From Gp6-AA40 sp036802945 (lineage in GTDB: Bacteria > Acidobacteriota > Vicinamibacteria > Vicinamibacterales > UBA2999): a DNA stretch of 64,000 nt. Positions 43,050-51,071 of this stretch are shown piece after piece. The notes under the pieces were generated by a model. That model saw only the letters and a list, made by a program, of their open reading frames with translations, was not told the origin of the DNA and did not search any database. The first letter of the stretch is position 1. Each line of letters begins with the position of its first letter. The DNA is taken from positions 1 through 64,000 of the forward strand of contig DAIRVG010000007.1 in assembly GCA_036802945.1 (NCBI GenBank), in the 5' to 3' direction. A program made the position numbers and the translations under genes.

Positions 43050-44413
43050 CAGGCCACCTTCCGCGTTCTGGGCGCGCCTCCCCCTTCGCGCTGGTGTTCC
43101 GCGATCGTGACGTCATCCATCAACTTGTTGGGCGTACCGCCGACGTCCGATCCGAAGGCGGGCCCCCCCATCGATCCCGGCAGCCGATGCGTGAGCGTAT
43201 TGCGTTCGCGTTCGCCAGGGATCATGAGGCCGGTAGAAGAGTTCGTATTGTCCATCCCATCCACAGTAGGCCGTTCAGCCGAACTGGTCTGTTCCGAAGT
43301 GCACACGGGCGCTTCGGTCACACGGATTGGGGCGCCCGCGTCCTCTGAAGCCAGTGGCACCTCGATGACAAAGACGCAGCCTTTGCCGGGAATATTGCGG
43401 ATGTGGATGTCCCCCCCGTGCGCCCTCATCGCCTTTCGAGCGATCGAGAGCCCCAGGCCGAGGCCAGACCGATCGCTGCCGCGGCGATCACCGAAGACCT
43501 GAAACAGATCGCCTTTGCGCTCCGGAAACCCCCCGCACTCGTCTTCGACCTCGAGGATCAGGCGCCGCTCCTCCGCGCGTGTCCTGAGCACAACGACACC
43601 GCCGGCGCGCGTGTTCTTGAAGCCGTTGTGCAGCAAGTTCATCACCGCCGATGTGAGCAGCTGCGGGTCTCCCTCGACGGCCAGGCTGGAATCGACCGGC
43701 TCGACTTTGAACTGGACGCGGCGGTACTCCGAGTGCAGCATGCCTGTCGCGGCGATTTCGTCGATAAACGCGACCACCGATAATCGCTCGCGGCGCTGTT
43801 TCCCTGTCGTGAGGCGGACTTCGGAGAGCGCGCGATCGACAACCTCTCGCAAGCTCATGAGACTCTTGCCGAGCACCGCGCCGGTGCTGCCGTGGATGCC
43901 GACGGTGCCTTTCCTCAGGACATGAAAGGCGAGGAGCGCGGTGTTGAGGATGTCTCGAAGGTCGTGAGCCGCATGCCCCAGGCGCTCGACTTCGCCGGCT
44001 GATCGTGCCCGTGCCGTGCTGCGCGCGTGCTCGTTCACGGCTTCCGCAATCGCGGTGTCGAGACAGCGATTCAGCGTATGGAACTCTTCAATGGTGATCG
44101 ACACCTTTCGCTCGACCGCGAGCTCGGTGATCGCATCGCAGATGTCTCCATATCCGTGGACCACCTGAGAGACATCGAAACCGTTCCCCCGCAACTCGGC
44201 GCCATGGCGCGCGGCGGCGGCGCCGATCGCGCTCGCGGGAAATGGCGTCTCGGTCGACTCCAACCGGAGCGTCTCTGTAATTTGAGTCAGGAAGACAGGC
44301 AATCCGCGCTCGAGCGCGTGCGTTGAGAGTGACGGCCACGGCGGGCTCCCAACCCGACCTTTTGTGCGGGCGATAATCGCGTCTCGATTGGCGGCGATGA
44401 AATCGTGCAACAT
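43049..44413 (-). CDS. soluble sensor histidine kinase with RsbRD-like N-terminus (copy 2)
   Basis: A 454-residue paralogue of the next kinase: same N-terminus (MLHDFIAANRDAIIARTK), same helical sensor domain, AAHDLRDILNTALLAFHVL (phospho-His), N-box NLLHNGFKNT, DECGGFPERKG and GLGLGLSIARKA. It differs by a tail of about 90 polar residues after the HATPase domain (SSAERPTVDGMDNTNSST...), with no recognised domain. First gene of the presumed seven-gene Kai-like operon. Confidence 0.88.
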   Translation of the reverse strand: MLHDFIAANRDAIIARTKGRVGSPPWPSLSTHALERGLPVFLTQITETLRLESTETPFPASAIGAAAARHGAELRGNGFDVSQVVHGYGDICDAITELAVERKVSITIEEFHTLNRCLDTAIAEAVNEHARSTARARSAGEVERLGHAAHDLRDILNTALLAFHVLRKGTVGIHGSTGAVLGKSLMSLREVVDRALSEVRLTTGKQRRERLSVVAFIDEIAATGMLHSEYRRVQFKVEPVDSSLAVEGDPQLLTSAVMNLLHNGFKNTRAGGVVVLRTRAEERRLILEVEDECGGFPERKGDLFQVFGDRRGSDRSGLGLGLSIARKAMRAHGGDIHIRNIPGKGCVFVIEVPLASEDAGAPIRVTEAPVCTSEQTSSAERPTVDGMDNTNSSTGLMIPGERERNTLTHRLPGSMGGPAFGSDVGGTPNKLMDDVTIAEHQREGGGAPRTRKVA

Positions 44414-44721
44414 CACAATTGCGGGTCAGTCGTGGCCGGCCGCGGGGGCAATGAGCCGATGCGGCTGCAGGCCGGACAACGCCCAATTGCCAACTGCCTT
44501 CCCTTGCAATATTTATGGACGTTGCGGCGGTTCTTCAGGGCAATGGCACCTACCAGAGGCCGCCAATGCTCGCGGCGCGGGAGTATTGCCCGGGCGTCCG
44601 CAGAGAGTGGGAATTAGGTATTAATTGCCGTCAAGATTACCACAAGCCCAGCCTTATGCGTCAAAACTGTAGATACGTATGATTCGACGCTCGTAGTGTC
44701 TAGTTTTTAGACTCTTAACGC
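44414..44721. other. intergenic region before the Kai-like operon
   Basis: About 308 bases with no supportable gene. It must hold the promoter of the kinase-kaiC-kaiB operon on its left side and the terminator of the helicase gene on its right side. An A/T-richer part lies at 44615-44720. No clear promoter motif could be called by eye. Confidence 0.4.
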
Positions 44722-46068
44722 TTAGGGACGCTGACGACCGCGCGGGCGGAAGTGACCGCCCCGCGAGGGTGCTGCGCCGCCCGGCCGCGGTCTGGCGACC
44801 GGTGAAGCCGTATGGGCTGATCGTGGCGGCGCGACGCCACGGCGCTCCGCGTTCTTTCTGGCTCTCGCGCGCTCTTCAGCCTTGCGCGTGCGAATCTCGG
44901 CGATCCGCTGGGCATGCGGAATCTCCAGCGGCTTGGCCGCCCGTGCCTGGTAGTTGAAGTCCGGCAGCGTCACACGCGGCAGCGTCCGTCCGATGGCGCG
45001 CTCGATGGCGCGCCAGTCGCCCTCGTCCTGTGGCGTCACGAACGTGAATGCCTCGCCTGTCATTTCAGCGCGGCCCGTGCGCCCCACGCGATGTATGTAA
45101 TCGTCGGGCGCAGCCGGCACGTCAAAATTGACGACGTGGCTCAGCGCTTCGACGTCAATGCCGCGCGCAGCGATGTCGGTCGCGACGAGCACCGGGTAGC
45201 GGCCGCTCTTGAATCCCGCCAGCGCCTGCGTCCGCTGATTCTGAGACCTGTTGCCGTGAATCCGCTCCGCCCTGACTCCCTGCTGCACGAGGTAGTCGGC
45301 GAGGCGGTTGGCGCGGTGTTTCGTGCGCGTGAAGACCAGCGCCTGCTGGAGGATGTTCCGCCGCAAGAGCTCCATGAGCAGCGGCGCCTTGAGATCCTGC
45401 GGCACCGGGTACGCGGCCTGCGTAATGCCGGTTGGAGGGGCCGACTGCCGCTGCACGTTGATCGTCACCGGCTTCTTCAACATCTCCGATGCGAGTGCGC
45501 CGATCGGCGCCGGCATCGTGGCGCTGAAAAACAGCGTCTGGCGGCGCGACGGGATGTGGCGGAGGATCCGCTTGATGTCCGGGAGGAAGCCCATGTCGAG
45601 CATGCGGTCCGCTTCATCGAGCACGAGATACTCGAGGCCATCGAGCTTCGCGTACGCCGCGCGCGCATGATCGAGCAGGCGGCCTGGCGTCGCGACGATC
45701 ACGTCGACGCCGCTCCTGAACGCGTGTTCCTGCGGTCCCATCCCAACTCCACCGTACACGGCAGCGCCCGTCAGCGGCGTATGGACAGCAAGTGAATTGA
45801 AGTCTTCGAGGATCTGGGCAGCGAGCTCGCGGGTCGGGGTCAGGATCAGCACGCGCGTGACGCGCCGCGGCTTGCCGATCAGCCTGTGAAGAATCGGCAG
45901 CAGGAATGCGGCGGTCTTTCCGCTACCCGTCATCGCGCACGCGAGCAGATCGCGCCCCTCGAGAGCTGGCGGGATCGCCTGGTCCTGGATCGGAGTGGGA
46001 CGGGTGAATCCGAGCTCGCGGATCCCCTTCAGAAGATCGGGATGCAGACCGAGCGACGTAAATGGCAT
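44722..46068 (-). CDS. DEAD-box RNA helicase, RhlE type
   Basis: ATP-dependent RNA helicase of 448 residues. Motifs in order: Q-motif FTRPTPIQDQAIP, I AMTGSGKT, Ia PTRELAAQI, GG, Ib TPGR, II DEAD, III SAT, IV ALVFTRTKHRA, V ATDIAARGID and VI HRVGRTGRA. The C-terminal tail is basic and Arg/Gly/Pro-rich (RGGHFRPRGRQRP), as in RhlE proteins involved in ribosome assembly or RNA decay. Start placed at ATG 46068; the frame is open much further but that part is antisense to the isocitrate dehydrogenase gene. Confidence 0.93.
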   Translation of the reverse strand: MPFTSLGLHPDLLKGIRELGFTRPTPIQDQAIPPALEGRDLLACAMTGSGKTAAFLLPILHRLIGKPRRVTRVLILTPTRELAAQILEDFNSLAVHTPLTGAAVYGGVGMGPQEHAFRSGVDVIVATPGRLLDHARAAYAKLDGLEYLVLDEADRMLDMGFLPDIKRILRHIPSRRQTLFFSATMPAPIGALASEMLKKPVTINVQRQSAPPTGITQAAYPVPQDLKAPLLMELLRRNILQQALVFTRTKHRANRLADYLVQQGVRAERIHGNRSQNQRTQALAGFKSGRYPVLVATDIAARGIDVEALSHVVNFDVPAAPDDYIHRVGRTGRAEMTGEAFTFVTPQDEGDWRAIERAIGRTLPRVTLPDFNYQARAAKPLEIPHAQRIAEIRTRKAEERARARKNAERRGVAPPRSAHTASPVARPRPGGAAPSRGGHFRPRGRQRP

Positions 46069-46099
46069 CCGATCACTATTGCACATCCCCTGAGACAAG

Positions 46100-46161
46100 C
46101 CACGGAGGCACGGAGAACACGGAGTGAATAGTCCTCTCCGTGACTTCGTGTCTCCGTGGCC
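46100..46161. repeat. CACGGAG-type palindromic repeat
   Basis: Left arm GCCACGGAGGCACGGAGAA, right arm CTCTCCGTGACTTCGTGTCT..CCGTGG. It lies between the isocitrate dehydrogenase stop and the helicase start. Confidence 0.8.
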
Positions 46162-46172
46162 CGTGATCAGCG

Positions 46173-47390
46173 CTAGCCGCCGAGTCGCGTGCGCAGCTCG
46201 GCGTCGATGGCGCTCATGAACTCTTCGGTCGTCAGGTACGGATGATCCTCGCGGATCAGGATCGCGAGATCCTTTGTCATCCGTCCCGATTCGACAACGT
46301 CGACGCAGACCTGTTCGAGTGTGTCGGCAAACGTCACGACGTCGGGCGTGTTGTCGAACCTGCCGCGGTACTGCAGGCCGCGCGTCCAGGCGTAGATCGA
46401 CGCAATCGGGTTCGTCGAGGTCGGCTTGCCCTGCTGATGCATGCGGTAGTGACGTGTGACCGTTCCGTGTGCGGCCTCCGCTTCGACCGCCTTGCCGTCC
46501 GGTGACATCAGCACCGACGTCATGAGGCCCAGCGAGCCATAGCCCTGCGCGATCGTGTCGGACTGCACATCGCCGTCGTAGTTCTTGCACGCCCAGAGGT
46601 AACCCCCATTCCACTTCAGGTTCGCGGCGACCATGTCGTCGATCAGGCGATGCTCGTAGGTGAGCCCCTGCGCGTCGAACTGCGACTTGAAGTCGGTATC
46701 GAACACGCGCTGGAACGTGTTCTTGAAGGTGCCGTCGTATACCTTGAGGATTGTGTTCTTCGTGGACAGGTAAACCGGGTAGTGACGTCCAAGCGCGTAG
46801 GTGAAGCACGCTCGCGCGAAGCCTTCGATCGAGGCGTCGAGATTGAACATGCCCAACGCGACGCCGCCGCCCCTGGTCTTGATCACTTCGCGCTCGATCG
46901 GCTCTCCCCCTCCGTCCGGCTTCCAACTGATGGTGATCGTGCCCGCGCCGGGAAAATGAAAGTCCTGCGCGCGGTACTGATCGCCGAAACCGTGACGGGC
47001 GACGACGACCGGCTTGTCCCAGTGCGAGACAAGGCGCGGCACGTTGCGGCAGATGATCGGCTCGCGGAAGATCGTGCCGTCGAGGATGTTGCGGATCGTG
47101 CCGTTCGGCGACCGCCACATCTGCTTGAGATGGAATTCCTTGAGGCGAGCCTCATCGGGCGTGATCGTTGCGCACTTCACGGCGACGCCGTGCTGGCGCG
47201 TCGCGTTCGCGGAGTCGATCGTGATCTGGTCGGCCGTCTGATCGCGCGATTCGATACTGAGGTCGAAGTACTTCAGGTCGATGTCGAGGTACGGAAGGAT
47301 GAGAGTTTCCCGGATTTTCTGCCAGATAATGCGCGTCATCTCATCGCCGTCCATCTCGACGACCGGGTTCTTCACTTTGATCTTGGTCAT
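46173..47390 (-). CDS. icd: NADP-dependent isocitrate dehydrogenase
   Basis: TCA-cycle enzyme converting isocitrate to 2-oxoglutarate with NADPH, 405 residues. It is the eukaryote-like (type II) homodimeric form: MDGDEMTRIIWQ at the start, SANATRQHGVAVKCATI, SPNGTIRNILDGTIFREPI for substrate binding, the metal Asp region NYDGDVQSD, and the NADP-binding segment EAAHGTVTRHYR. Complete at both ends. A CACGAAG repeat lies just before it (47411-47505). Confidence 0.96.
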   Translation of the reverse strand: MTKIKVKNPVVEMDGDEMTRIIWQKIRETLILPYLDIDLKYFDLSIESRDQTADQITIDSANATRQHGVAVKCATITPDEARLKEFHLKQMWRSPNGTIRNILDGTIFREPIICRNVPRLVSHWDKPVVVARHGFGDQYRAQDFHFPGAGTITISWKPDGGGEPIEREVIKTRGGGVALGMFNLDASIEGFARACFTYALGRHYPVYLSTKNTILKVYDGTFKNTFQRVFDTDFKSQFDAQGLTYEHRLIDDMVAANLKWNGGYLWACKNYDGDVQSDTIAQGYGSLGLMTSVLMSPDGKAVEAEAAHGTVTRHYRMHQQGKPTSTNPIASIYAWTRGLQYRGRFDNTPDVVTFADTLEQVCVDVVESGRMTKDLAILIREDHPYLTTEEFMSAIDAELRTRLGG

Positions 47391-47410
47391 TCAATCTCCT
47401 GGTGCCGAAT

Positions 47411-47505
47411 CAACCACGAAGGACGCGAAGCACACGAAGAATTACATTATTTTCTTCGTGACCTTCGTGTTCTTCGTGGTTGAGATCTTCGTGCCCTTCG
47501 TGGCT
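47411..47505. repeat. CACGAAG-type palindromic repeat
   Basis: Left arm ACCACGAAGGACGCGAAGCA, A/T-rich loop, right arm with several TTCGTG units, extended by an extra ATCTTCGTGCCCTTCGTGG. It fills the gap between the divergent isocitrate dehydrogenase and PEGA-like genes. Confidence 0.85.
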
Positions 47506-47559
47506 GAGGCAGAACTCGGATTTTAGATCGGATCGTTGTACAGTAATCAGGAGGGTCCG

Positions 47560-48420
47560 ATGACGAGGCTTGGTCTTGTATTCGTGCTCGTTGCCGTGTG
47601 CGCGTCTTCCGCGCCAGTCGCATCTGCCGCCCAGCGCGGAGGCGGACGGGGTCAGGGCGGACCCGGTGGCCGCAGTGGCGGCCCGGCGCGATTCGCTCGG
47701 CCGCCGGTGATCCCGCAGCGGCCGTCGATCAATCGACCGTCCTTCCCAGGCGGCCCGGCGCGATTCGCTCGGCCGTCGGTGATCCCCGAGCAACCGTCGA
47801 TCAATCGACCGTCCTTCCCAATCGGGGGTCTCAATCGACCGTCCTTCCCCCTTCACGGACCGCTTGGAGTGGGCCGGGTGAGGCGATCACCGTTCGCGGC
47901 GACTCCGCGGACGTATTCGCGCCCCTCGCGCTTCGCGCAGATCTATGGCAGCCCGTTCGGCTACGGATTCGGCCTGCCCGCGTACGCGGACACGGCCATG
48001 CCAGACAAACGGTACGAGTCCAGAAGCGACGAAGACATTCTCAGCGGCACAGTCTTCCTGGATTCCACGCCGCGCACCGCCATGGTCTTCATCGACTCGG
48101 CGTACGTTGGCACTGTCGACGACTTGCTCTTCACTGGCGTGACGCTCTCAGCCGGCCGGCACTGGCTCGAGCTCGAAGCGCCTGAGTACGAGAAGAAGCT
48201 GATCGAGATCAACGTCACCCCGGAGCGGCCGCTGCGATACCGGGCGGAGCTCACGCCCGTCCGCCGGGCAGCGCTCGTCGTGATTCCGCCACGGCCCCCT
48301 GAGACGATGTACACGATTCCCGGATGCTACGGCGGCAACAGGCCACCCGTAGCAGCCGCCCTTCCGCCCGGGTGCGATATCAAGAACGTGCGCGTGATCA
48401 GGCCCCAGCGTCCCAACTAA
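47560..48420 (+). CDS. exported protein with tandem repeats and PEGA-like domain
   Basis: About 286 residues. Signal peptide (LVFVLVAVCASSAPVASAAQ), a Gly/Arg-rich linker, two 24-residue repeats (GGPARFARPxVIPxxPSINR.., 72 bp each) plus a partial third, then a PEGA-like beta-domain (GTVFLDSTPRTAMVFIDSAY, VTLSAGRHWLELEAPEYEKK). PEGA domains are often cell-surface. AGGAGGG at 47549-47555 fixes the ATG at 47560. The end is Pro-rich with two cysteines. Function unknown. Confidence 0.8.
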   Translation: MTRLGLVFVLVAVCASSAPVASAAQRGGGRGQGGPGGRSGGPARFARPPVIPQRPSINRPSFPGGPARFARPSVIPEQPSINRPSFPIGGLNRPSFPLHGPLGVGRVRRSPFAATPRTYSRPSRFAQIYGSPFGYGFGLPAYADTAMPDKRYESRSDEDILSGTVFLDSTPRTAMVFIDSAYVGTVDDLLFTGVTLSAGRHWLELEAPEYEKKLIEINVTPERPLRYRAELTPVRRAALVVIPPRPPETMYTIPGCYGGNRPPVAAALPPGCDIKNVRVIRPQRPN

Positions 48421-48463
48421 ACCACGAAGAACACGAAGATCTGATCTTCGTGACCTTCGTGGT
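48421..48463. repeat. CACGAAG-type palindromic repeat at an assembly break
   Basis: ACCACGAAGAACACGAAGAT / ATCTTCGTGACCTTCGTGGT, an almost perfect inverted repeat. The contig ends 36 bases later. Confidence 0.85.
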
Positions 48464-48499
48464 CAAAGCAGCAGCGTCTCCACACGATGCGCGTGCACC

Positions 48500-48599
48500 N
48501 NNNNNNNNNNNNNNNNNNNNNNNNNNNNNNNNNNNNNNNNNNNNNNNNNNNNNNNNNNNNNNNNNNNNNNNNNNNNNNNNNNNNNNNNNNNNNNNNNNN
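48500..48599. other. assembly gap (100 N) flanked by 55-bp identical ends
   Basis: 48445-48499 and 48600-48654 are identical over 55 bp. The gap is a scaffolding artefact between contigs that overlap by one k-mer length, probably zero or negative in real size. Confidence 0.85.
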
Positions 48600-48617
48600 T
48601 CTTCGTGACCTTCGTGG

Positions 48618-49772
48618 TCAAAGCAGCAGCGTCTCCACACGATGCGCGTGCACCATGTTCTCGCACGGCGACCACGCGAACACGGTGAACCGCCCGTCCT
48701 GCGAGGCCACCAGCGCGATCGCATCGCGCTGGTCGTGCACGAACTGCGCCGATGACAAGTGACGCGTCCCGCCGAGAACGGCGGGGTTGACGACCGCGGC
48801 GACATCTCCCTCGATCGGCTCGGTCAGGGTGAGCTGCTCGACCTGAGGCTGCCCACGGCGGCGCGCGATTTTCGCGCCGAACGCCAGCACGTCGTACTCG
48901 GACGTGAGCAACGTGGCACCATCAACCGCCGTCAGCCCGGCAACTGCGTCAACGGCGCGGGCGATCGCCTCCTGCCACGCGCGCCCCCGATCGGAGCCTG
49001 CCGACTGGCGCAACAACACCGCCAGCTCTGAAAACGCGGGCGAAATCGCGTACGAGACAGGCTGCACGATCGATTCGCGCCAGGTGGAGGCGGCGGAGGG
49101 TACGACGATCAGGAGCCCGCCGCGCCGGTGTGCCCGCATCGAAACGGCAAGCTGCACCAGCACGTTCACCGGGCCGTTCCACGAATCCGGAGAATCGAAC
49201 CCGAGGAGCGATGTCAGCAGCGTCGGGCAATCCGGGAGCGTCGATGCATGCTCGTCGATGACCTTGATCTGGTCACCCTCGAGGACGGCGACGTTGACGA
49301 ATTTCGCGGTATCCGTGCCGCGGTGATGCTTGATGACAATCAACCCAGGCTCGGCGACCTCCGCCACGAAGCAGTATCTCGGGATGGCGCGGGCCATCCC
49401 CCACACCCGCAGCTCGCCGTCGCTCATCGCGACGCCGAGATGAATGCCCGGCCGCTCGACGGCCGGCGCCATCCGCGTGAGCGCCGCGGAATCGAGCGGA
49501 AGCGGCCGCTCCAGAAGCAGCGGATGCACGGACTGGCCAGGCGTCAGGTACGCCAGTGAAATCTTCGGGATGTACGACTCTTCGCGGCGCAGGCTCGCCC
49601 AGAAGGCCGCGTCGATCATCGCCTCGATGGCGGCCGCATCGGGAACCGACGCCAGGTCCGCGCGATCGCCCAGCACGGCATTGAGATGATCGGTGAAATG
49701 CGCGTGGATGCGCGGCGCCACCGCCCGCGCCACGGCGTAGGCACCCTGGCTCATTGCCTCATTATCGTTCAC
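48618..49772 (-). CDS. protein with DACNV-like sensor and diadenylate-cyclase-like domain
   Basis: A 384-residue cytoplasmic protein. Its last third matches the layout of diadenylate cyclase (DAC/DisA_N) domains: AVDGATLLTSEYDVLAFGAK carries the DGA motif (about 285) and LGGTRHLSSAQFVHDQRDAI the GTRH motif (about 335), ending in a strand (GRFTVFAWS). The N-terminal two thirds look like the DACNV-type sensor region described beside such domains. If active it would make c-di-AMP. A cyclase normally has RHR; here the last Arg is Leu, so activity is uncertain. GTG 49772 or ATG 49754 starts it. Confidence 0.6.
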   Translation of the reverse strand: MNDNEAMSQGAYAVARAVAPRIHAHFTDHLNAVLGDRADLASVPDAAAIEAMIDAAFWASLRREESYIPKISLAYLTPGQSVHPLLLERPLPLDSAALTRMAPAVERPGIHLGVAMSDGELRVWGMARAIPRYCFVAEVAEPGLIVIKHHRGTDTAKFVNVAVLEGDQIKVIDEHASTLPDCPTLLTSLLGFDSPDSWNGPVNVLVQLAVSMRAHRRGGLLIVVPSAASTWRESIVQPVSYAISPAFSELAVLLRQSAGSDRGRAWQEAIARAVDAVAGLTAVDGATLLTSEYDVLAFGAKIARRRGQPQVEQLTLTEPIEGDVAAVVNPAVLGGTRHLSSAQFVHDQRDAIALVASQDGRFTVFAWSPCENMVHAHRVETLLL

Positions 49773-49774
49773 CG

Positions 49775-49799
49775 GGATCCGGGGTCCGGGATCCGGAGC
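49775..49799. repeat. GGGATCC/GGGGTCC tandem words
   Basis: CCGGGATCCGGGGTCCGGGA.. between two minus-strand genes; a relative of the GGGATTC family. Confidence 0.6.
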
Positions 49800-49814
49800 G
49801 GTAGGGCCGTCGCG

Positions 49815-50279
49815 TTACCGAGGGACGACTCGCGTGCTCTGGCTGGAGACGCACTTCCACTTGGCGTCGCGCAGTACGTAGACGTCGGTATACCGGAGCG
49901 TCAGCTCCGTCGTCCTCCCCGGGACCGAACCGGTCAGGTGCAGCGTGAACCAGACGATCGCCGTGTTGCCGAACTCCTTGACGGTGAACTCGTCGAGCGT
50001 TGACGATTCGCCCTTGGGGTTGAACGTCTTGGCGAATGCCAGCTCGGTCGCCCTGTCTCCCCTGGTGCCGTCGTCGTAGGTGACGATGAACTCGTCGGCG
50101 AGGATGCTGTCGATGAACTCGACGTCGTTGCGCCGGAGCGCGGCGTCCCAGTCGCGCTCCATCTGGATGAGGATGTCCTGGTCCGATCGTACGCGCGGCG
50201 ATTGTGCCGCAGCCGCCGGAGCGCACGAGACGACAAGGAGAAGACAGAGAAGTACCGGACGGCGGCCGTGACGTCGCAT
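49815..50279 (-). CDS. exported SnoaL/DUF4440-type (NTF2-like) protein
   Basis: A 154-residue protein with a signal peptide (RPVLLCLLLVVSCAPAAAAQ) and an NTF2-like cone fold: QMERDWDAALRRNDVEFIDS, ILADEFIVTYDDGTRGDR, VWFTLHLTGSV, LRYTDVYVLRDAKWKCVSSQ. This fold is used as an enzyme or ligand-binding domain; no catalytic residues can be assigned. The Cys in the leader could be lipidated but the context is weak. The gene lies 4 bases after the molybdopterin gene, so they are likely co-transcribed. Confidence 0.85.
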   Translation of the reverse strand: MRRHGRRPVLLCLLLVVSCAPAAAAQSPRVRSDQDILIQMERDWDAALRRNDVEFIDSILADEFIVTYDDGTRGDRATELAFAKTFNPKGESSTLDEFTVKEFGNTAIVWFTLHLTGSVPGRTTELTLRYTDVYVLRDAKWKCVSSQSTRVVPR

Positions 50280-50283
50280 CGGA

Positions 50284-51006
50284 TTACGCCGGCAAAGGCG
50301 GCATGGGAAGACCCGGCGTCGCGAACATCATTTCGGTGATCGCTTTGATGCTTCGGTTCCCGTACCGGAACGGAACGATCAGCCGGAGGGGCGCGCCATG
50401 TTTCGACGGAATCGCTTCATCGTTCATCAACCAGGCAAGCATCACCTGCGGATGCCTCAGCGTCGCGACCGCCTCGTCGACGTAGTTGCGGTCGGATGCG
50501 ATGAGACGGCAATAGTGCGCCCCCGGGATGAGACCCAGCATGTCGGCGAAATCGGCGAATCGGACGCCGGTCCATTTCACGACGCCGTGGGGGTTCGGCG
50601 CGCCGCATTGCAGGAGAAAGGTGTGTGATACGCGCGGCAGGGGCTCGAGATCCGAGAAGTGCATCGTTCCCGCGAGTCGGCCAAGGCCGCGCGTATCCAC
50701 CTTGATGCTCATCTTCCGATAGTCGAACTCGATCTGGGGCGCCTGGCGATCCGGGGTGCGCCACATCAGAGGAGTGGTAATTGGTCCCGCTTCGGTCGCC
50801 GGATGCTCGGGAGCCGAGCCATCGGGATTGAGCGGAAGCGGTGCCGGAAAGCCGTCCCGCAGCGGCCGCTCCACGAGCTGATCAGGCCACGGGGGTTGCA
50901 CCTGTGCAGCCTGGGCTTCCAGGTCCTCCCGCGTCAGGGTTCCCAGGGATATCGCCGCCAACGCCGACCCCGAAATGGACATCGCCTCGCGTCTCGTGAT
51001 CGCCAT
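50284..51006 (-). CDS. short Tat-exported sulfite oxidase-like molybdopterin protein
   Basis: A 240-residue member of the sulfite oxidase superfamily, limited to the molybdopterin domain (MsrP-like size). Twin-Arg leader ITRREAMSISGSALAAIS. Mo-ligand Cys in FLLQCGAPNPHG (about residue 134), followed by WTGVRFADFADMLGL, and a C-terminal GAPLRLIVPFRYGNRSIKAI that is typical of the family. It lacks the dimerisation domain present in the 23341-24504 protein. Sits between a cytochrome and an NTF2-like gene, so a cytochrome may be its electron partner. Confidence 0.85.
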   Translation of the reverse strand: MAITRREAMSISGSALAAISLGTLTREDLEAQAAQVQPPWPDQLVERPLRDGFPAPLPLNPDGSAPEHPATEAGPITTPLMWRTPDRQAPQIEFDYRKMSIKVDTRGLGRLAGTMHFSDLEPLPRVSHTFLLQCGAPNPHGVVKWTGVRFADFADMLGLIPGAHYCRLIASDRNYVDEAVATLRHPQVMLAWLMNDEAIPSKHGAPLRLIVPFRYGNRSIKAITEMMFATPGLPMPPLPA

Positions 51007-51043
51007 CGCTGCACCTCGAAATTCTCAGGTAGGACACGGACGA

Positions 51044-51063
51044 GTCTACCGTCGACGGTAGAC
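51044..51063. repeat. 20-bp perfect palindrome GTCTACCGTC/GACGGTAGAC
   Basis: Perfect palindrome in the 65-bp gap between the cytochrome gene end and the molybdopterin gene start. It could be an operator or another short-repeat family (CAGTAGACG follows). Confidence 0.7.
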
Positions 51064-51071
51064 AGTAGACG

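Noticed and set aside
46069..47118. Upstream half of a 798-codon minus-strand open frame continuing from the helicase
   Set aside because: It is a +1/-1 shadow of the isocitrate dehydrogenase gene on the same strand; the residues are Arg-rich and have no helicase features. The helicase starts at 46068.
47281..47526. Short plus-strand frame with a hydrophobic FFVTFVFFVV stretch
   Set aside because: Hydrophobic part is just the CACGAAG repeat read through; it overlaps the start of icd and leads into no domain, unlike the two repeat-made leaders.
48500..48599. True insertion or large repeat hidden by N
   Set aside because: Identical 55-bp flanks and the exact length of 100 N point to a placeholder.
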